Origin: Aedes albopictus
Lineage: Eukaryota; Arthropoda; Insecta; Diptera; Culicidae
DNA length: 64,000 nucleotides
Assembly: GCF_035046485.1 (NCBI RefSeq)
Contig: NC_085138.1
Location: forward strand, 5,455,409-5,519,408
Direction: 5' to 3'
Below the pieces are notes generated by a model. That model was not told where the DNA came from and searched no databases. It worked only from the letters and a program-made list of their open reading frames with translations. Every line of letters begins with the position of its first letter. The first letter of the stretch is position 1. Positions 45,301-56,138 of this stretch are shown here, one piece after another. The position numbers and the translations under genes were made by a program.

Positions 45301-45424
45301 CTACTTTATTCACGCGAAAATGGTATCCTAGTCGCTTGAACCATGACGCAAACGATTGTCCTTTGCGGTACGGTTCGATATTCGGAGCAACACGAGACAT
45401 TGTTTCTATAATTTTTAAAATCAA
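42380..45424 (-). CDS. Gag-protease-integrase fusion frame, RT/RNase H missing
   Basis: One open frame of 1014 codons; the likely start is Met9 (45400). Residues ~9-180 match the Ty3/Gypsy retrotransposon Gag pattern (Mag-like: RYKFGSRVQQPGETASDF, AEYCNF, DRIVDRILIGL). A zinc knuckle CSYCGVVGHVRRKC is near 289-302. The protease has DSGS near 379 and LLGRTWL downstream. At about 525 KKFYDISYRLRDKV is the usual lead into RT, but RT and RNase H are absent; residues ~540-660 match nothing I know. The integrase core returns near 715-770 (FARFGFPDIFVSGPPFNSHE, YNPASNGQAERLVRTVKDVL). The middle catalytic Asp, expected in VSDxGPPF, is missing: the frame reads VSGPPF. A basic tail ends the protein. 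Gag and protease could work; integrase probably not. Confidence 0.88.
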   Translation of the reverse strand: MILKIIETMSRVAPNIEPYRKGQSFASWFKRLGYHFRVNKVVEADRKDQMFLLGGDFLFEVAQSLYLSDELLDAAPFDELIEKLKQKLDKTDSALIQRYKFGSRVQQPGETASDFVFSLKLQAEYCNFKNDKQDRIVDRILIGLSDDNLKQKLLAEDSEKLNLAQVEKMVTTWEMANSNTRALTQDGSLGQIASIVGARGALLQRVKQLAQNRGPVKSRLGFNPPSVSPVRGSQPSANSYGYNDRRNHTSQSRESRQVRFQEHRNRYQGASNQRADSRSGRQLVFDQRVCSYCGVVGHVRRKCYKLKQYKKDPINNVNMEEPETSTLSSMMNRISWDEKSDDSDKGELQCMHVLSVNNISHPCLLELTIQGVNLQMEIDSGSAVSVIGKKLYLAKFDVPIEKSLNNLIVVNGSRLKIAGEVVVSVKFRNIKAKLKLIVLDCDHEFVPLLGRTWLEVFFPDWRCYFDKQVMVNSLTDSKNKDVMNYVGNKFSDVFIQDFATPIDGYEAELVLKTDKQMFKKFYDISYRLRDKVTKCFDSPDCQSFEIPMHKSADYRRNPFIVLDSLSKANINANWEETIVFVIWLKYLYYTICKGGLLQWETPSYYYNRNIPVLSCKLYWLYSLLKNEFIAFWNGSCNKSDSSPFGNNFLELFNPRQQIVVAYGAFDEVVLHFVGRVKKSKFLTSSFLKKVENEFIENDISCSKVVKTCLAYFARFGFPDIFVSGPPFNSHEFKNFLERQGIRVLNSPPYNPASNGQAERLVRTVKDVLKKFLLDPELLSIELEDLINLFLINFRNNVTMDGSFPSEKVFSYTPKLLIDLINPKRYTNKKIPLTNNKRNDELTAGSNNEIETTKDLLDSLMAGDALWYKNSNPHHQAKWLKAYFVKRFCKHILQITIGNGTIITAHRSQVKLIDDADGRARRRMVVHVDRTVDNPGPSLPSSPLPSRSTPQETSHEEEPSEEPFRGFPKCELRGVESQVKPNRKRKSDASLALDGLPRRSKRRRRTNHKSEFEYF

Positions 45425-46540
45425 TTCAAAAAAATCAGTATAAACAGATATTTAACTTAAAACAACATCGAATTAAAATCAGGATATCAACGCAAAAATT
45501 TTGCACAAAATAAATCGATTAAAAAAAATCTTTTAAAACTATTCAAAATTGCAAATGGCACTTCCGCCAGTTATGCGGTAAACGGCTTATTGTTCAATGT
45601 GAACACACAAAGCACTTTTTCATGAACAATACAATTCACTGTTTTGTGCACACAATAGAAACAATTCTTAAGCATTGATAAAATAAGAGGAAAAAAATAA
45701 AACGACTTACCAAAGGCGATTCGACCTATTTCCGGTACCTGGCAATTTCACCAGAAAACTTCCGACGGACGCACGCTCCAGCAAGAGGAAGGAAAATCGT
45801 CCGGTAGTCCGGGCTTTGACCAACGAAATCGTCACCGCAAACGTCACGATGTCACGGCCAGTCAGCAAAAATCTTCACACTACGAAATAGCCCAACCGCT
45901 GCAAAATGCCGTGTTACCGCGTCGATGGATTTCTACACTTTCGTTAAATATAAAGAAAAAAATCGTTTAATTTAATTTAAAACACTTCTCATTCCGTGCT
46001 ATCACCAAAATTCACTAGACACAAAATGGCGTTACTGTACAGTGAAAAAAAAATCACCCAATTCTCTCCGTGCTTCGTTTCTTTTCTTCTTCACTGTTAA
46101 TAAAACAATGTTTAATAAAACAATCACCGCGCTGCTTTTAATGTCACACAATGGCGTTGTAGAAAAGCTAATAAACGCTTACCTCTACCGCGAAACGCCC
46201 TTCGCGGGTTGCAAAAAATGCCTACCGCCACCTACGAAATACGTTGCGTCGTCAGCTTTCTCGGGAAATCAAATCCGCCGCCGCCGCGTCGAAAAGACAC
46301 TTTCTCCGCTGCGGTCCGAAAAATAAAATGATGGCTGCTGCTGCTGCTGGTACGTTCCCCGAGTGGGACCGGCTGATGCAATCGGCTGTCGTCGGTACTA
46401 CGCCGCCGCCGCTGGTTTGTCTCCACACAGCCCACTTCCAACAATGGGAGAAAAAAACAACCACTGTCCGGACTCGAAATCACACCAGAAAATTCGCGAA
46501 ATTTGATCGGTTTTCACACGCGCACTATTTTACGTTAACT
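45425..46540 (-). other. Leader between 5' LTR and gag
   Basis: About 1.1 kb without a continuing frame. It holds GCC/GCG- and CTG-type triplet runs (46276-46360) that create overlapping short frames on both strands. In element orientation this is where a packaging signal would be, but none can be identified by eye. Confidence 0.6.
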
Positions 46541-46555
46541 TTTCTCGTCGCCAAC
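46541..46555 (-). promoter_or_regulatory. Candidate primer-binding site
   Basis: The element strand reads GTTGGCGACGAGAAA immediately after the 5' LTR. TTGGCGACGAG is a common start after the LTR of insect Gypsy-type elements. The priming tRNA was not identified. Confidence 0.6.
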
Positions 46556-46815
46556 TTTTATATCCGCGAATAGGTTTTAATCTGAGGTGGACTCGAGGTT
46601 ACCGGAGAACTGATTAGAGATTATTGAATTACCACGCTGTAGACTTTCGGAGCTGTTTGGTAAGACGTCTGTAGCACAAGGCAGTTCGAGTTGAAAGAGG
46701 CCGACAGCCGCCGACTCATGTTTATTTAAGAGGTCTAGGTAGCAGACCGTTTGCTATAATAACTTTTTATGGCGAACACACTTATTCGCTTTTAACACAT
46801 TTGAAGTACATATTA
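46556..46815 (-). repeat. 5' LTR (260 bp), identical to the 3' LTR
   Basis: Same length and, by direct reading, same sequence as 42024-42283. It would drive transcription leftward, opposite to TRAPPC2. Confidence 0.92.
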
Positions 46816-47110
46816 CATGCGATCGAGTTTAACATTTTTATTCATATCCGCAATATATGTATATGAGCATGATCGGTCGAGTTTTATACTTCAAGATCAT
46901 TTCCGCTGCTGAAAATACATGAATTTCTATAAAAACGGCTAAAAAATTGGGGAATTGGGGTAAAATGAGCATGTTAACGATCCGTGCGGTTTATGAAACC
47001 GGTTTTATTGGATTCCCCGCACATTTTAACATTAGAAAAGTATAACTTCGTAAATCGCATTCGTGGTTTTCAAAAGTTACAGAATTCTTTGTCGGTTTTG
47101 TACAAGGTTT

Positions 47111-47920
47111 TGTACCTTATTTTCCCACTGTGCATCGGTGCTTGCATGGTTCCTGTTTGAATTTGATTTGCACATTACTGTATTTATACCATTGCAATGC
47201 ATTGTCTATGATAATGTGTTATTTATTAGTTATAACCAAACGAACATATTTTTGAAAATATATGTAATACATACAATTCTTATGGCATCAATACTGGACA
47301 GTTATGACTTATGAGTTCATAAGGTGAATACAATAAATACAGTACAATACTGCACTAAACGATTTAATTTGATGTAATTAGACTCAGAACTGGCGTCAAA
47401 GCTTTCCCTACAAAATAAATTATACGACCAAGCTTCATTCACTGTGGCCGACAAAAGTCCTATAACGAAAAGAACAAAACTTCCGAAAATACCGAATTTA
47501 ACTTTGCTGTTTCGAAATTATTAGTTGAATAAATGAATTAATAATAATATGCCATTTTGACAATATAAATGCAATCACTCATCATCGTTTGACTTATACA
47601 CTAGGCCTGTCCGCTTTACTAAAATGTTCTTCGACTTCTAAGTCAAAGGTAATGGTCCTCCGAAAAGCTTATTTTTGAAATGCATTTGACTTTCCCGTCC
47701 CGAATTTCATTAGTTTTTGTTCAATTCCTACATTATTGGTGCCAAAGAAACAAATAATCATAAGACGCAATAGAATATAATACCGTTTTAGACGATCCAA
47801 ATGAATATTAGGGTATTCAAGGGAAAATTCCATCAAAATATAAACATTTTAAGGTCTTTTATTGCAAATGTGATTTTTACATATGTATAGACCATTAAAT
47901 TTTATTGACATAAAGGGTGA
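47111..47920. other. No gene seen (intronic)
   Basis: AT-rich, with a short frame at 47063-47314 rich in hydrophobic residues and without motif. Confidence 0.5.
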
Positions 47921-49555
47921 TACGGTCAAAATTTGGTCACACATTTTTTTTCATAACTTTAGACTGCGTACACCAAAACAGCTGATTTATTAACCAGTAA
48001 TGCTACATTATATGTAGCTTATACCATAAAATTTTCATCAAAATCGATTGAGTATTGGTTGATATATAGATAAAACCATCGACCTAACTTTTTAAAATTT
48101 TGCACAAAGGCGCTCCATAGTAAATTATCGGAAGTTTAAGGTCAGTAAAGCACAATGTTGATTATAAGGTATGCGCACAGCAAAATCTGGCCAAAGAAAA
48201 TCAAGCAGTAATAATTCATTCCAACTTGTTCCCAAACCAAAAGCAATTCATCGTAAAAAAGCATTAATTTACTTTAAATCAACATCAAGACATTGCTGAT
48301 TTGACTTATTATATCCGTCATCTCGAGTTTTGAGATTGAGTCCTTCCGTAAAGTTTTGCACAGTACCTTCGACCGCATGCCAAGAAATTTTTACCACCTT
48401 TGTGTCAAAATCAATCTTATTTTTCGATGAAAGCTGTCGTTCTTGACATTTTTTGAAGGTTCCAATTCACGGTTACTCAATATATTTCAATTGGGTTGAG
48501 TTTTGAAGTGTATGAGATTTTACGTTTTTGGAAAAATGCAGTACAATTCCTACATATGTAGTTTTCTGCATACAAACGCAAGCATTCTCCGCCAAAAACA
48601 GAGGACAATAATCAATACAAATCAATACACAATATCTAAGCTTTTGAATAAGGGGTGCCAGCCATTTTCCCGACATTTCTCGTAGTGAAAAAGATGATTT
48701 GCTGTACATGTATTTCTAAAAGTTCGGTTTTTCAAACCACAAATTCATTTTGTTGACCAAACTATGTATTTATTGCCAAACTTCGATTTTTTCTTGCTCT
48801 TAAGTTGATCTGCAACCTTTCCAGGTTGTAATGATGTATAGAACCGAATACTTGAAAGCTAACTTAGGTCTGCGGGGACGGTCGCTTTAATGTACATTGG
48901 CAGATTTTCAGCACGTTTGTGCAAAAACTTTTCGAGGACTTCTTGTTCCCTTGACTCTATTTTAAACACAATGTCAAAATATATCCCGAAGTAAATATTT
49001 TTCGATTCCTTACACAATAAGCTTTCATTTGCGCCAGAGATTGCCACGATTCGTTGAAAATAGAGAAATTTCTATCCAAAATGCGGTGGCTAGATTTTGC
49101 TGTGTGCATACCTTAGAACTACCAATACTGCTCCGATTTTTATCAAAATTTTACAGTATAGTACTATTATGAAAATATGTTCTTAGTAAAATTTTGAGCC
49201 ATTTTGTATGAATATTTTTAAAGTTGTAGCAGTTTGAATATGAAAAAAACCGACCGGGTGCCACTTAAGCAAATATAACTTTGTAACGGCTGGATCAAAT
49301 TGAATGAAATTTTACACAACATTTTGATATGCATACTTCACATACAGGAAAATTTTCATTGAAATCGGTTAAGTATCTCTGGCTCTATAAATAAAACAGT
49401 AAATATGTGTGTATCCTCTTTGCACAAAATTTTAAAATTGCATATCTCAGAGTTCAACAATATCTCCGCAAATACTAGACCGATTGTGATGAAAATTTTA
49501 TGGTACAAGCTACATATAATCAAATATACTATATTAACAATATAGGTCACTTCGT
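47921..49555 (-). mobile_element. Tc1/mariner-like element, left part, with transposase relic
   Basis: The left end AAAGGGTGATACGGTCAAAA and TTTGGTCAC is a TIR whose inverted partner is at about 55620-55655 (GGATGATACGGTCAAAATTT on the minus strand). Subterminal words (CACCAAAACAGCTGATTT, ATCTCCGCAAATACTA) recur at both sites. The element is probably interrupted by 5.6 kb of other DNA; alternatively two members lie nearby. Confidence 0.65.
48440..49060 (-). pseudogene. Tc1/mariner-like transposase relic
   Basis: Minus-strand fragments in several frames include SREQEVLEKFLHKRAENLPM (~48950-48890) and then KSKFGNKYIVW (~48790), the latter resembling the KFGKKxLVWQAI block of mosquito mariner-like transposases, also seen near 57970 in the window. 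Stops and frameshifts are frequent. Inactive. Confidence 0.5.
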
Positions 49556-49778
49556 GTTTTCACATACAACGACATGGAGACGCCGTTTACGAATGATTAC
49601 AGCACCACCTGCTGTCAGAAAAAGTCAATAATTGTATTTTGATCAATTTTTGTTTACCGTGCAAGGTGACATTTCTGAAAACAGATGTTAGGGGTGCCAA
49701 AGTTTTTTGTTCCAAAATAATCGAATAATAAATAATCGATTTACAATATAAACAAACAAAATAATATTGCGCATTTCT

Positions 49779-50818
49779 AGCCTAACTTTACAAAACACCG
49801 TATGTAACAATTTCATTGATCGGAGAAAATCGCTTGCAAAAATTTTGATTCATGAAAAAAATCGTAATTAGTTTTTTCGTCGCTAAACAGCTTTTGATTA
49901 AATAATTGTATCATATAAAACTCAATTGAGGAATTAGACATTGATTTCTTTAGCATTTTTATTTGAGGAAGTGAAAATGTTAGATAGGGTATTTTTAGTA
50001 TCGTTTTGTACATACGGTATATGTGGAAACTGCGTAAGATAAATTTTGTTTTCCGCTGCTTATTAGATTAGTCAATTAGTCATCCACTGGTGATACCCAT
50101 TAACAAAGATGAATCGACAATGGAAATTTTAGACGCTGTCCACAAATTATGGGAACACTCTAGAGAGAAGGGGAGTACTCTCGTGGAATATTTCCGAACC
50201 TAATAATCGTATACAAAATAATATGGAATTTCCACACAAAATTAGCGTTGCAGAGAGTGAGGTCTAATATTGTCATTATGAACTCGCCACCATAATCTAG
50301 ATCCGGAGGTCTTGGCTGATGTGCAAAAAGGTTGAATGATGATCTTTCTGCTTGATATCCATATACAGCATCACCGAAGGACTTGAAGCTTCGCATTTGG
50401 TAATTCTAAGATTTGTGTTGAAACCGGCATCAGCGCTGTGCTGCCGACACTTGAAATGAAGTTTCATCGATTATACACTAGGTAGGATAATGCACCGACT
50501 GGGAAAGTGGTGTGTGTTGTGGTTAGGTTCTTGGAACGCGGGAAAAAAAGTGACACCAAACGACACTTACCGTATGTCGCAGTTTGCTATGATACCATCA
50601 GAATGGTAGATAGGGTGTTGATACCGTATGTAACAAATATATTTGTTATGATATATTGTTACATAGGGTGTTTTTGATTTTAATTCGTACAAACTATTGG
50701 AATGCTATTTGACAATAAAAAGAAGCTTTACATATAGAATCTATACCAGTGTATGCAGAATCATCAAAATATCGGTTTGTTTACATTTGTTACATACGGT
50801 GTTTTGTAAAGTTAGGCT
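49779..50818. mobile_element. 1.04-kb element with perfect 32-bp inverted ends
   Basis: 49779-49810 and 50787-50818 are exact complements (AGCCTAACTTTACAAAACAC at the left end). The related motif CCGTATGTAACAA recurs inside near 50020 and 50620. No transposase frame and no clear target duplication. The adjacent MITE at 50821 starts only two bases later. Confidence 0.7.
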
Positions 50819-50820
50819 TG

Positions 50821-51047
50821 ATTTAGTTCACCACTGGACTGCTCACTCGGTCTTTATAAGTGCGAAAACGTTAATAAAAGTGGGCGATTGCATCAAATCC
50901 AGTTGATGTCTTCAGCGCACTATTTCTTTGATTTATGCTGAATAAGTGCTCTGGACACACCAAGTTGATTTGTTGCAATCGCGCACTTTATTTACGTTTT
51001 CGCACTCATGAAAACTCATGAAACGATAGTCCAGTGGTGAACTAAAT
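50821..51047. mobile_element. 227-bp foldback MITE
   Basis: Ends ATTTAGTTCACCACTGGACT and the exact complement. Inner parts (AAAACGTTAATAAAAGTG / GCGCACTTTATTTACGTTTT) also pair. Related to 38819-38986. Confidence 0.82.
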
Positions 51048-53449
51048 GCGCTATATTTCATTAGATGACATCTACGAATACATCGGTAGAAGAATTTGAA
51101 TGCTCCCTCATTGTAATGTCACCGAAATCGTTTCACTTCGAAATTTAAAACTTTCACCCTCAAAATTAACTTATATTTTGCCCTGGTGGTTGCTATTTTC
51201 CTTTGACAATGGCTTTTAATATCATATTTTTTAATGTCCACGCTGACATACATACATCGGATTGGATAGCTTACAAAAATCCGGAAGATCACCAAGCAAA
51301 TGCACGTCAAATTTCTTGTAGCAGAGTGCAAGACATTGAATCCAAGGGTGCACAAGCTAATGGACAGATGCACGAAATTTCAACGTTTGAGCGTTCCGTG
51401 CTTACAAAAAATGAGCTCCGAACCGGACCTGAGAATAGAACCCGTCAAATTTAATTTTTTTTTTTTTTTTCATAGTGATTACGGCGGTAGCACACTGTGC
51501 TTATGTTCTAACACCGCACCCTTTCCCTACGTTTGCTTCAATGAGCCTCTGTTTTTGTTTCAACACACAGAAGTACGTAGGCATATCGTGGCCCAAGTCG
51601 ACACTGTTTTGGCCTGCGTTGAACAAAAATAGTTTTAATAAAAGTTTCCCCTTTTTTTCTTTTTGTCAATTGTTTTTTTTTTGTAGTATGGTCCATGTAT
51701 TTAGTTAGGTTCTTGTCAATTTGTCAGTTATTCGAAGTAGATCTCCAAGGTAATAGTCAATTCAGTCATTCTGATATGTTCTATCATAGCAACTTTAGTT
51801 TTTGCTTTATTGAAGTGTAGTTTTATTGTAAATATGCTGAATGTCGTTATTAAAAAGAGTGTTTCCTATCGGCCACTATTTTAGTCTAGTCCCAACTGCA
51901 AGCTTTTTCCCATCTTAGCGTCAATTGTCTTCTAGATACTTCTAGATAGATTCATCGAATCAGTCGAACCCGTATGTTAATATAGTCGATTTTGTGTCAA
52001 ATTGTTTTCTTGATTTCGCTAATCGTTTTCTACTTCTCTGTGTTCATCTCTTGTGTCCTTAAATTGTCATCGGTCCAAAACCCACAAAAACATGTAACTG
52101 AATTTCTGATATTTTTCTGTTAGTGTCATAACACCATCTAAGAGATAAACAAAAATACACCAAGTAATAAAACAAAAAATGCTGGTCACCTAATATGTAT
52201 TCATCCCCCTACAAATACTATGAAAAATATTCAAATTCGTTCAATTGTCCTATCGGTCCTACCTCGATAAACCATGTCATTTTTTTCATGCGTGGCCTAG
52301 AAATGTCAACCTAGTCATACAAAAGTAACGTTGTTCAGTTAATAAAAAGCAGTCAGTTTTTGTCCAAAATGTCACGTCGAACGCATTGATGTCAACAATG
52401 CGTTTAAATGTTCGCACGTTAGCTTCGAATCTATCAGCACAATTAAGTGCTGCAAATCTCCTTCCCACTATTAATTCGTCGATTGATTTTAATTGCATTA
52501 TTTAAAGAAAATATGATCAACTAACATTGTAAAAAATCGAAAAAGCGACTATGACATTAATGATTTACTAATCAAAATCAACCGAGAAACGTGGGAAATA
52601 GAGCCCAAACAACATTTTGAAGTCAGCTGGCTGTTAAAGGTTCCAAAATCTGTCACAAATCCTATAATACTTTTATTAGGATTTGTAACGATCATCAAAA
52701 CCTTCTCAAATCCAACCGGCTTAGAACTATTGCTTGGGAATAGACTCTACTGAGCCCCGGCGGTTCCTCCTGTTTATCGAGCATGTCTGATGCATATGAT
52801 CAGCCATACTCCATCTGCAGCAGCCGGTTCGTGATGAACCGTTGGAGGCGCATTAAAGTGTTAAAAAGGTGATATGTTTCACTAAAGAACACTACATTAC
52901 AATAATCAAAATGAAACTCCTTCACTTTAATACCGTCAACCCCTGCGAACTTGGCCAGGGAGAACCCGTCAAATTTAATTTCGATTAATTTCGTTGTTCT
53001 TCCGAAGTGAACTGTGAGTTTATTCGAATACTGGTTGTTTTATTCCGGACTAATCGGTTTCCTTTGTTGTTGGATGTGTGAACATTGTGCTGTCAAGGAT
53101 TGAACATTTACACGATCGTCGCGAAATCTTTGCAAAGCTCATTATTTTTAAATATACAGTCATGGGCTTCTGGGTGAACTTCAGTTAGTAAAAATAGCCT
53201 TCATATTCTTGAACTTCAGTTAGTAAAATTATTCTGATTTTCCAACGGAAGTTCCTTCTCAGTTTTCTCTTTTCCTTTGCTAACCGGAAAAATCCGTTGT
53301 TTAGTTATCCGTTGCTAACTATCGTTAATCGCGTCTAACAACACCTGCGGCTCAGTTACCAGCGGTTAGCGACGGTTGGGAACGGATATATGCGGATTTT
53401 CCGATTAGAAAAGGATATGTCATTCCCCTTGGTTTCCTTCTAGTTTTTT
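51048..53449. other. No gene recognised (intronic)
   Basis: Frames at 51203-51708 and 52286-52498 show no domain. The phrase GAACCCGTCAAATTTAAT occurs twice (51438 and 52964), and GAACTTCAGTTAGTAAAA occurs twice near 53180 and 53211. It could hide further decayed repeats. Confidence 0.45.
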
Positions 53450-54140
53450 CTGAGATTCATTCAGGAGCTCTTTTTGAAATTCCTCCAGGAGTGCATTCAG
53501 AGATTGATTTAAAGTTTTTGTTTCTTAAATTTCTCCAGGGTTCCTTCGAGGAACCGCCAGGAGTTCCTACTGAAATTACTCCAGCAATTTCTTCTGATTT
53601 TCCTTCAAGAATTAATTCTAGGAATCCTCAAGAATTCTCTTCAAGTATTCGTCAAGAAGTTCCTTATAGGATTCCCTTATAGGAGTTTCTTGGAGTTTTT
53701 TCTTGGATTCCTGCAGATTCCTGCAGCTCCTCAACAATTCCCTCAGGAGTTTTTTTTACGAATACCTCCCGGAGTTCCTTCTGGAATTCCTCCAAAATTT
53801 TCCAAGAACGACCAGGAGTTGTTTCATGGATTTATCCAAGAGTTCCTTCAAAAAATCCTGGGAATTTCAACCGGGATTTCTACCAGTATTTTCCTCCAAA
53901 AGTTCCTTCTGGAATTCACTCCGTCCTTTAAGGATTTCCACAGAGTTTTCTGGGATTTTTCAAGGAATTTGTTTTGAAATTTCGGAGAAATTCCAAAGTG
54001 ACTATGTTAATCACCAACGCGGTTTTATATGAACAATTTAATTAATATTTTTCGAGGGATCTTTTCAGGATTCCTTCAGAAGTTCCCTCTTTGAAGTATC
54101 AGAAATCCTCCAGGAATTATTTTTGTGATTCCTTCTGAGA
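53450..54140. repeat. Decayed 12-bp minisatellite
   Basis: Units such as AATTCCTCCAGGAGT and GGAGTTCCTTCTGGAATTCC are interrupted and divergent. Same class as 7680-11330. Open frames here are artefacts. Confidence 0.75.
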
Positions 54141-54312
54141 TTTCTATAAATTTGGAATGTTTTCAGAAATACTTTTTTTCCGGGATTCCCAGAAGGAATA
54201 AGTGAATACTAGATTTGTAGTAATGAGTTGGTTTTTTGTATGGTGAGATGCTAAACTCTCCGTTTCTGCATTGAAACGGTGCAAACTCATGGGTATTATG
54301 ATTCTTAGCCTA

Positions 54313-54412
54313 GTTTGATGCTGCTTGAGCAAAACTTTGGGGAAATATGTTGTTGAAGTTGCATTAAATGAGAATACAACAACACCCAAAGTTTTGCTCA
54401 AACAGCATCAAA
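54313..54412. repeat. Inverted repeat with ~29-bp arms
   Basis: GTTTGATGCTGCTTGAGCAA... on the left pairs with the complementary block ending at 54412, with one mismatch and a 40-base spacer. Likely a MITE remnant. Confidence 0.7.
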
Positions 54413-55159
54413 TCACACAAGCAGTCATAAACCCTTGCTTTTGTGTTACCATTATTTCAGTTACCATTTTATTGCAGTAACGGAGAATTTAATTTCTCAT
54501 TATACAAATCATTATACTACAAATCTAGTACTTCACTGATTGCGTTTTATTCATGGAGATATGTTATTCCAGATAAAAAAAATGTTGGAAGATGGAGGAG
54601 GAACGCTGGAACGCTTTCTCTGAGCAATCCCGAAAGGAGTTACTAAAATAATTCCAGAATAATTTCTAGGAGGAATCCCCCAAGAGATTCAGGAGGAATC
54701 TTGGAGAAAAAAAATCCAGGGTGCAATTCTTAAAGGGATCCCACGAGGAAATTCTTGTTTAATTTCCGGAGAAAATACCGTTCATCTCTCGCTAACGGAA
54801 AGTTCGATTTGGGTCGTCTGTGTTTTAGTCTGTTATGAACGTTTATCGATTCAAATTTACTTCTCATCTGCAACTTCGCATGTCGCACGAGTCGCAACTT
54901 CGATTTGGTGCTGCGACAATAATATACGCCAGAAATTCTTCAAGAAGAGAGAATAAAATTTGTTCTAATTTGAGTAGTTGAAAAAAAAAATCGATCTATG
55001 TTTAATCGATTATTTCAGAAGAAATGGGCATCCCCACCATGCAATGACAATTCGACAGAATAAACGTCATTCGGATAGCACATGCATTTAGTGTGTAGTA
55101 GTACCTCTTCTGACGCTTGGTGGCTCCACATTCACTAAAAAGGTGTCGCCAAAAAATCG
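54413..55159. other. No gene seen; Helitron-like fragment near 54800
   Basis: TTCGATTTGGGTCGTCTGTGT resembles the inner part of the 3186-3396 element. The rest is AT-rich. Confidence 0.45.
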
Positions 55160-55660
55160 TAAGAGTGACCTATATTGTTAATATAGTATATTTGATATAA
55201 TGTACCATTACTGATCCAAAAATCAGCTGTTTTGGTGTACGCAGTCTCAAGTTATGAAAAATATTGTGTGACCAAAATTTGACTTCACTTGACAAAATTT
55301 GACAAAATTTGACCGCCTGAACAAATATAACTTTGTAACGGCTGGATCAAATTGAATGAAATTTTTACACAACATGATATGTATACTTTACATACAGAAA
55401 AATTTTCATTGAAATTGGTTCAGTATTTCTGGCTCTATAAATAAAAGAGTAAAAATGTGTTCTTATTTTTTAATCCTCTTTGTACAAAATTTTAAAATTG
55501 CAGTTTTCAGGATTCACAATATCTCCGCAAATACTAAACCGATTTTGATGAAAATTTTACTGGTCCAAAAATCAGCTGTTTTGGTGTACGCAGTCTAAAG
55601 TTATGAAACAAATTATGTGACCAAATTTTGACCGTATCATCCTTTATGTTGTTTGAAGAA
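55160..55660. mobile_element. Tc1/mariner-like element, right part
   Basis: The outer end, read inward, is AAAGGATGATACGGTCAAAA. The inner border AGTGACCTATATTGTTAATA is an exact inverted copy of 49535-49555. Two repeats of CAGCTGTTTTGGTGTACGCA lie at 55223 and 55570. Confidence 0.62.
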
Positions 55661-56138
55661 CTTGTAGCATACAAGTAAATATCTTCCAATGGATCACTAA
55701 AATAACTAAAACGGCCGCTATGAAATAAACAGATAGCGCCACCGTAGTCGTGTGTGTTTGACGTAACTCGATTGCTGTCACTGTGTTACAGTCCATATAC
55801 GGTGGCTCTTTTGTTTTGATGCGGTGAGTAGCGGAAAAGTTGGCTTCAATGATCCATTCGTGCTAAAGTAATTACTTTTCGTTAAGTTCTAATGCAGCTA
55901 TGCTTTTTTAATGTTTGAAAATAGTCGTAAAACATAAATTTGATGCATCTTTTAATTTCAATGGATTTGAATTTCTGACCAGTGACTTCTTATTGGATGC
56001 CATAAAATATGGGGGTGCACTTGAGAATTAAGAATATTTTTGTAAAAGTCGAGAAATCTTATACATACATACTTATTGACTTTATTGACTGTAAAGACGT
56101 ATGGTTCTCAAACGCCCGTTTTTTCTCCCCAATTTCAG
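55661..56138 (+). other. 3' end of TRAPPC2 intron 1
   Basis: No repeat recognised. It ends in the polypyrimidine tract and CAG at 56136-56138. Confidence 0.6.

Larger units (their letters stand above)
42024..46815 (-). mobile_element. Complete LTR retrotransposon, Ty3/Gypsy type, 4792 bp, RT deleted
   Basis: Two 260-bp LTRs, PPT, PBS-like site and one 1014-codon frame are present. CATGC is duplicated at 42019-42023 and 46816-46820. The LTRs look identical base for base, so insertion is recent. It lacks reverse transcriptase and RNase H, so any movement needed enzymes from a relative. It is inserted antisense to TRAPPC2 inside its intron. No env-like frame is present. Confidence 0.93.
41260..47110 (+). 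repeat. ~490-bp tandem repeat, three partial units, split by the LTR element
   Basis: The landmark GGTTTTCAAAAGT lies at 41291, 41776 and 47065. After subtracting the 4797 bp of LTR element and duplication, spacings are 485 and 492 bp. Units share GGGGAATTGGGGTAAAATGA and CAAGGCAAAATGACCAAAA. Units differ by many substitutions, so the array is old. The frames at 41631-41999 are not convincing genes. Confidence 0.8.
37412..56138 (+). other. TRAPPC2: TRAPPC2 intron 1, 18,727 bp, packed with mobile elements
   Basis: It starts with donor GTAAGA and ends in the polypyrimidine tract TTTTTTCTCCCCAATTTCAG. Both splice sites are phase 0. Contents in order: SINE, minus SINE tail, TTAACCCGT terminal repeat with nested SINE, foldback MITEs, ~490-bp tandem repeat with a complete LTR retrotransposon, Tc1-like relics, a 1-kb inverted-repeat element and minisatellite. 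No additional exon is required for a full-length protein. Confidence 0.85.

Noticed and set aside
46042..46573. Dense overlapping frames on both strands near GCC and CTG triplet runs
   Set aside because: They lie in the untranslated leader of the LTR element and arise from triplet repeats.
51203..51708. Three overlapping plus-strand frames in the TRAPPC2 intron
   Set aside because: No domain, no codon preference, and a poly-T tract and SINE-like phrases run through them.
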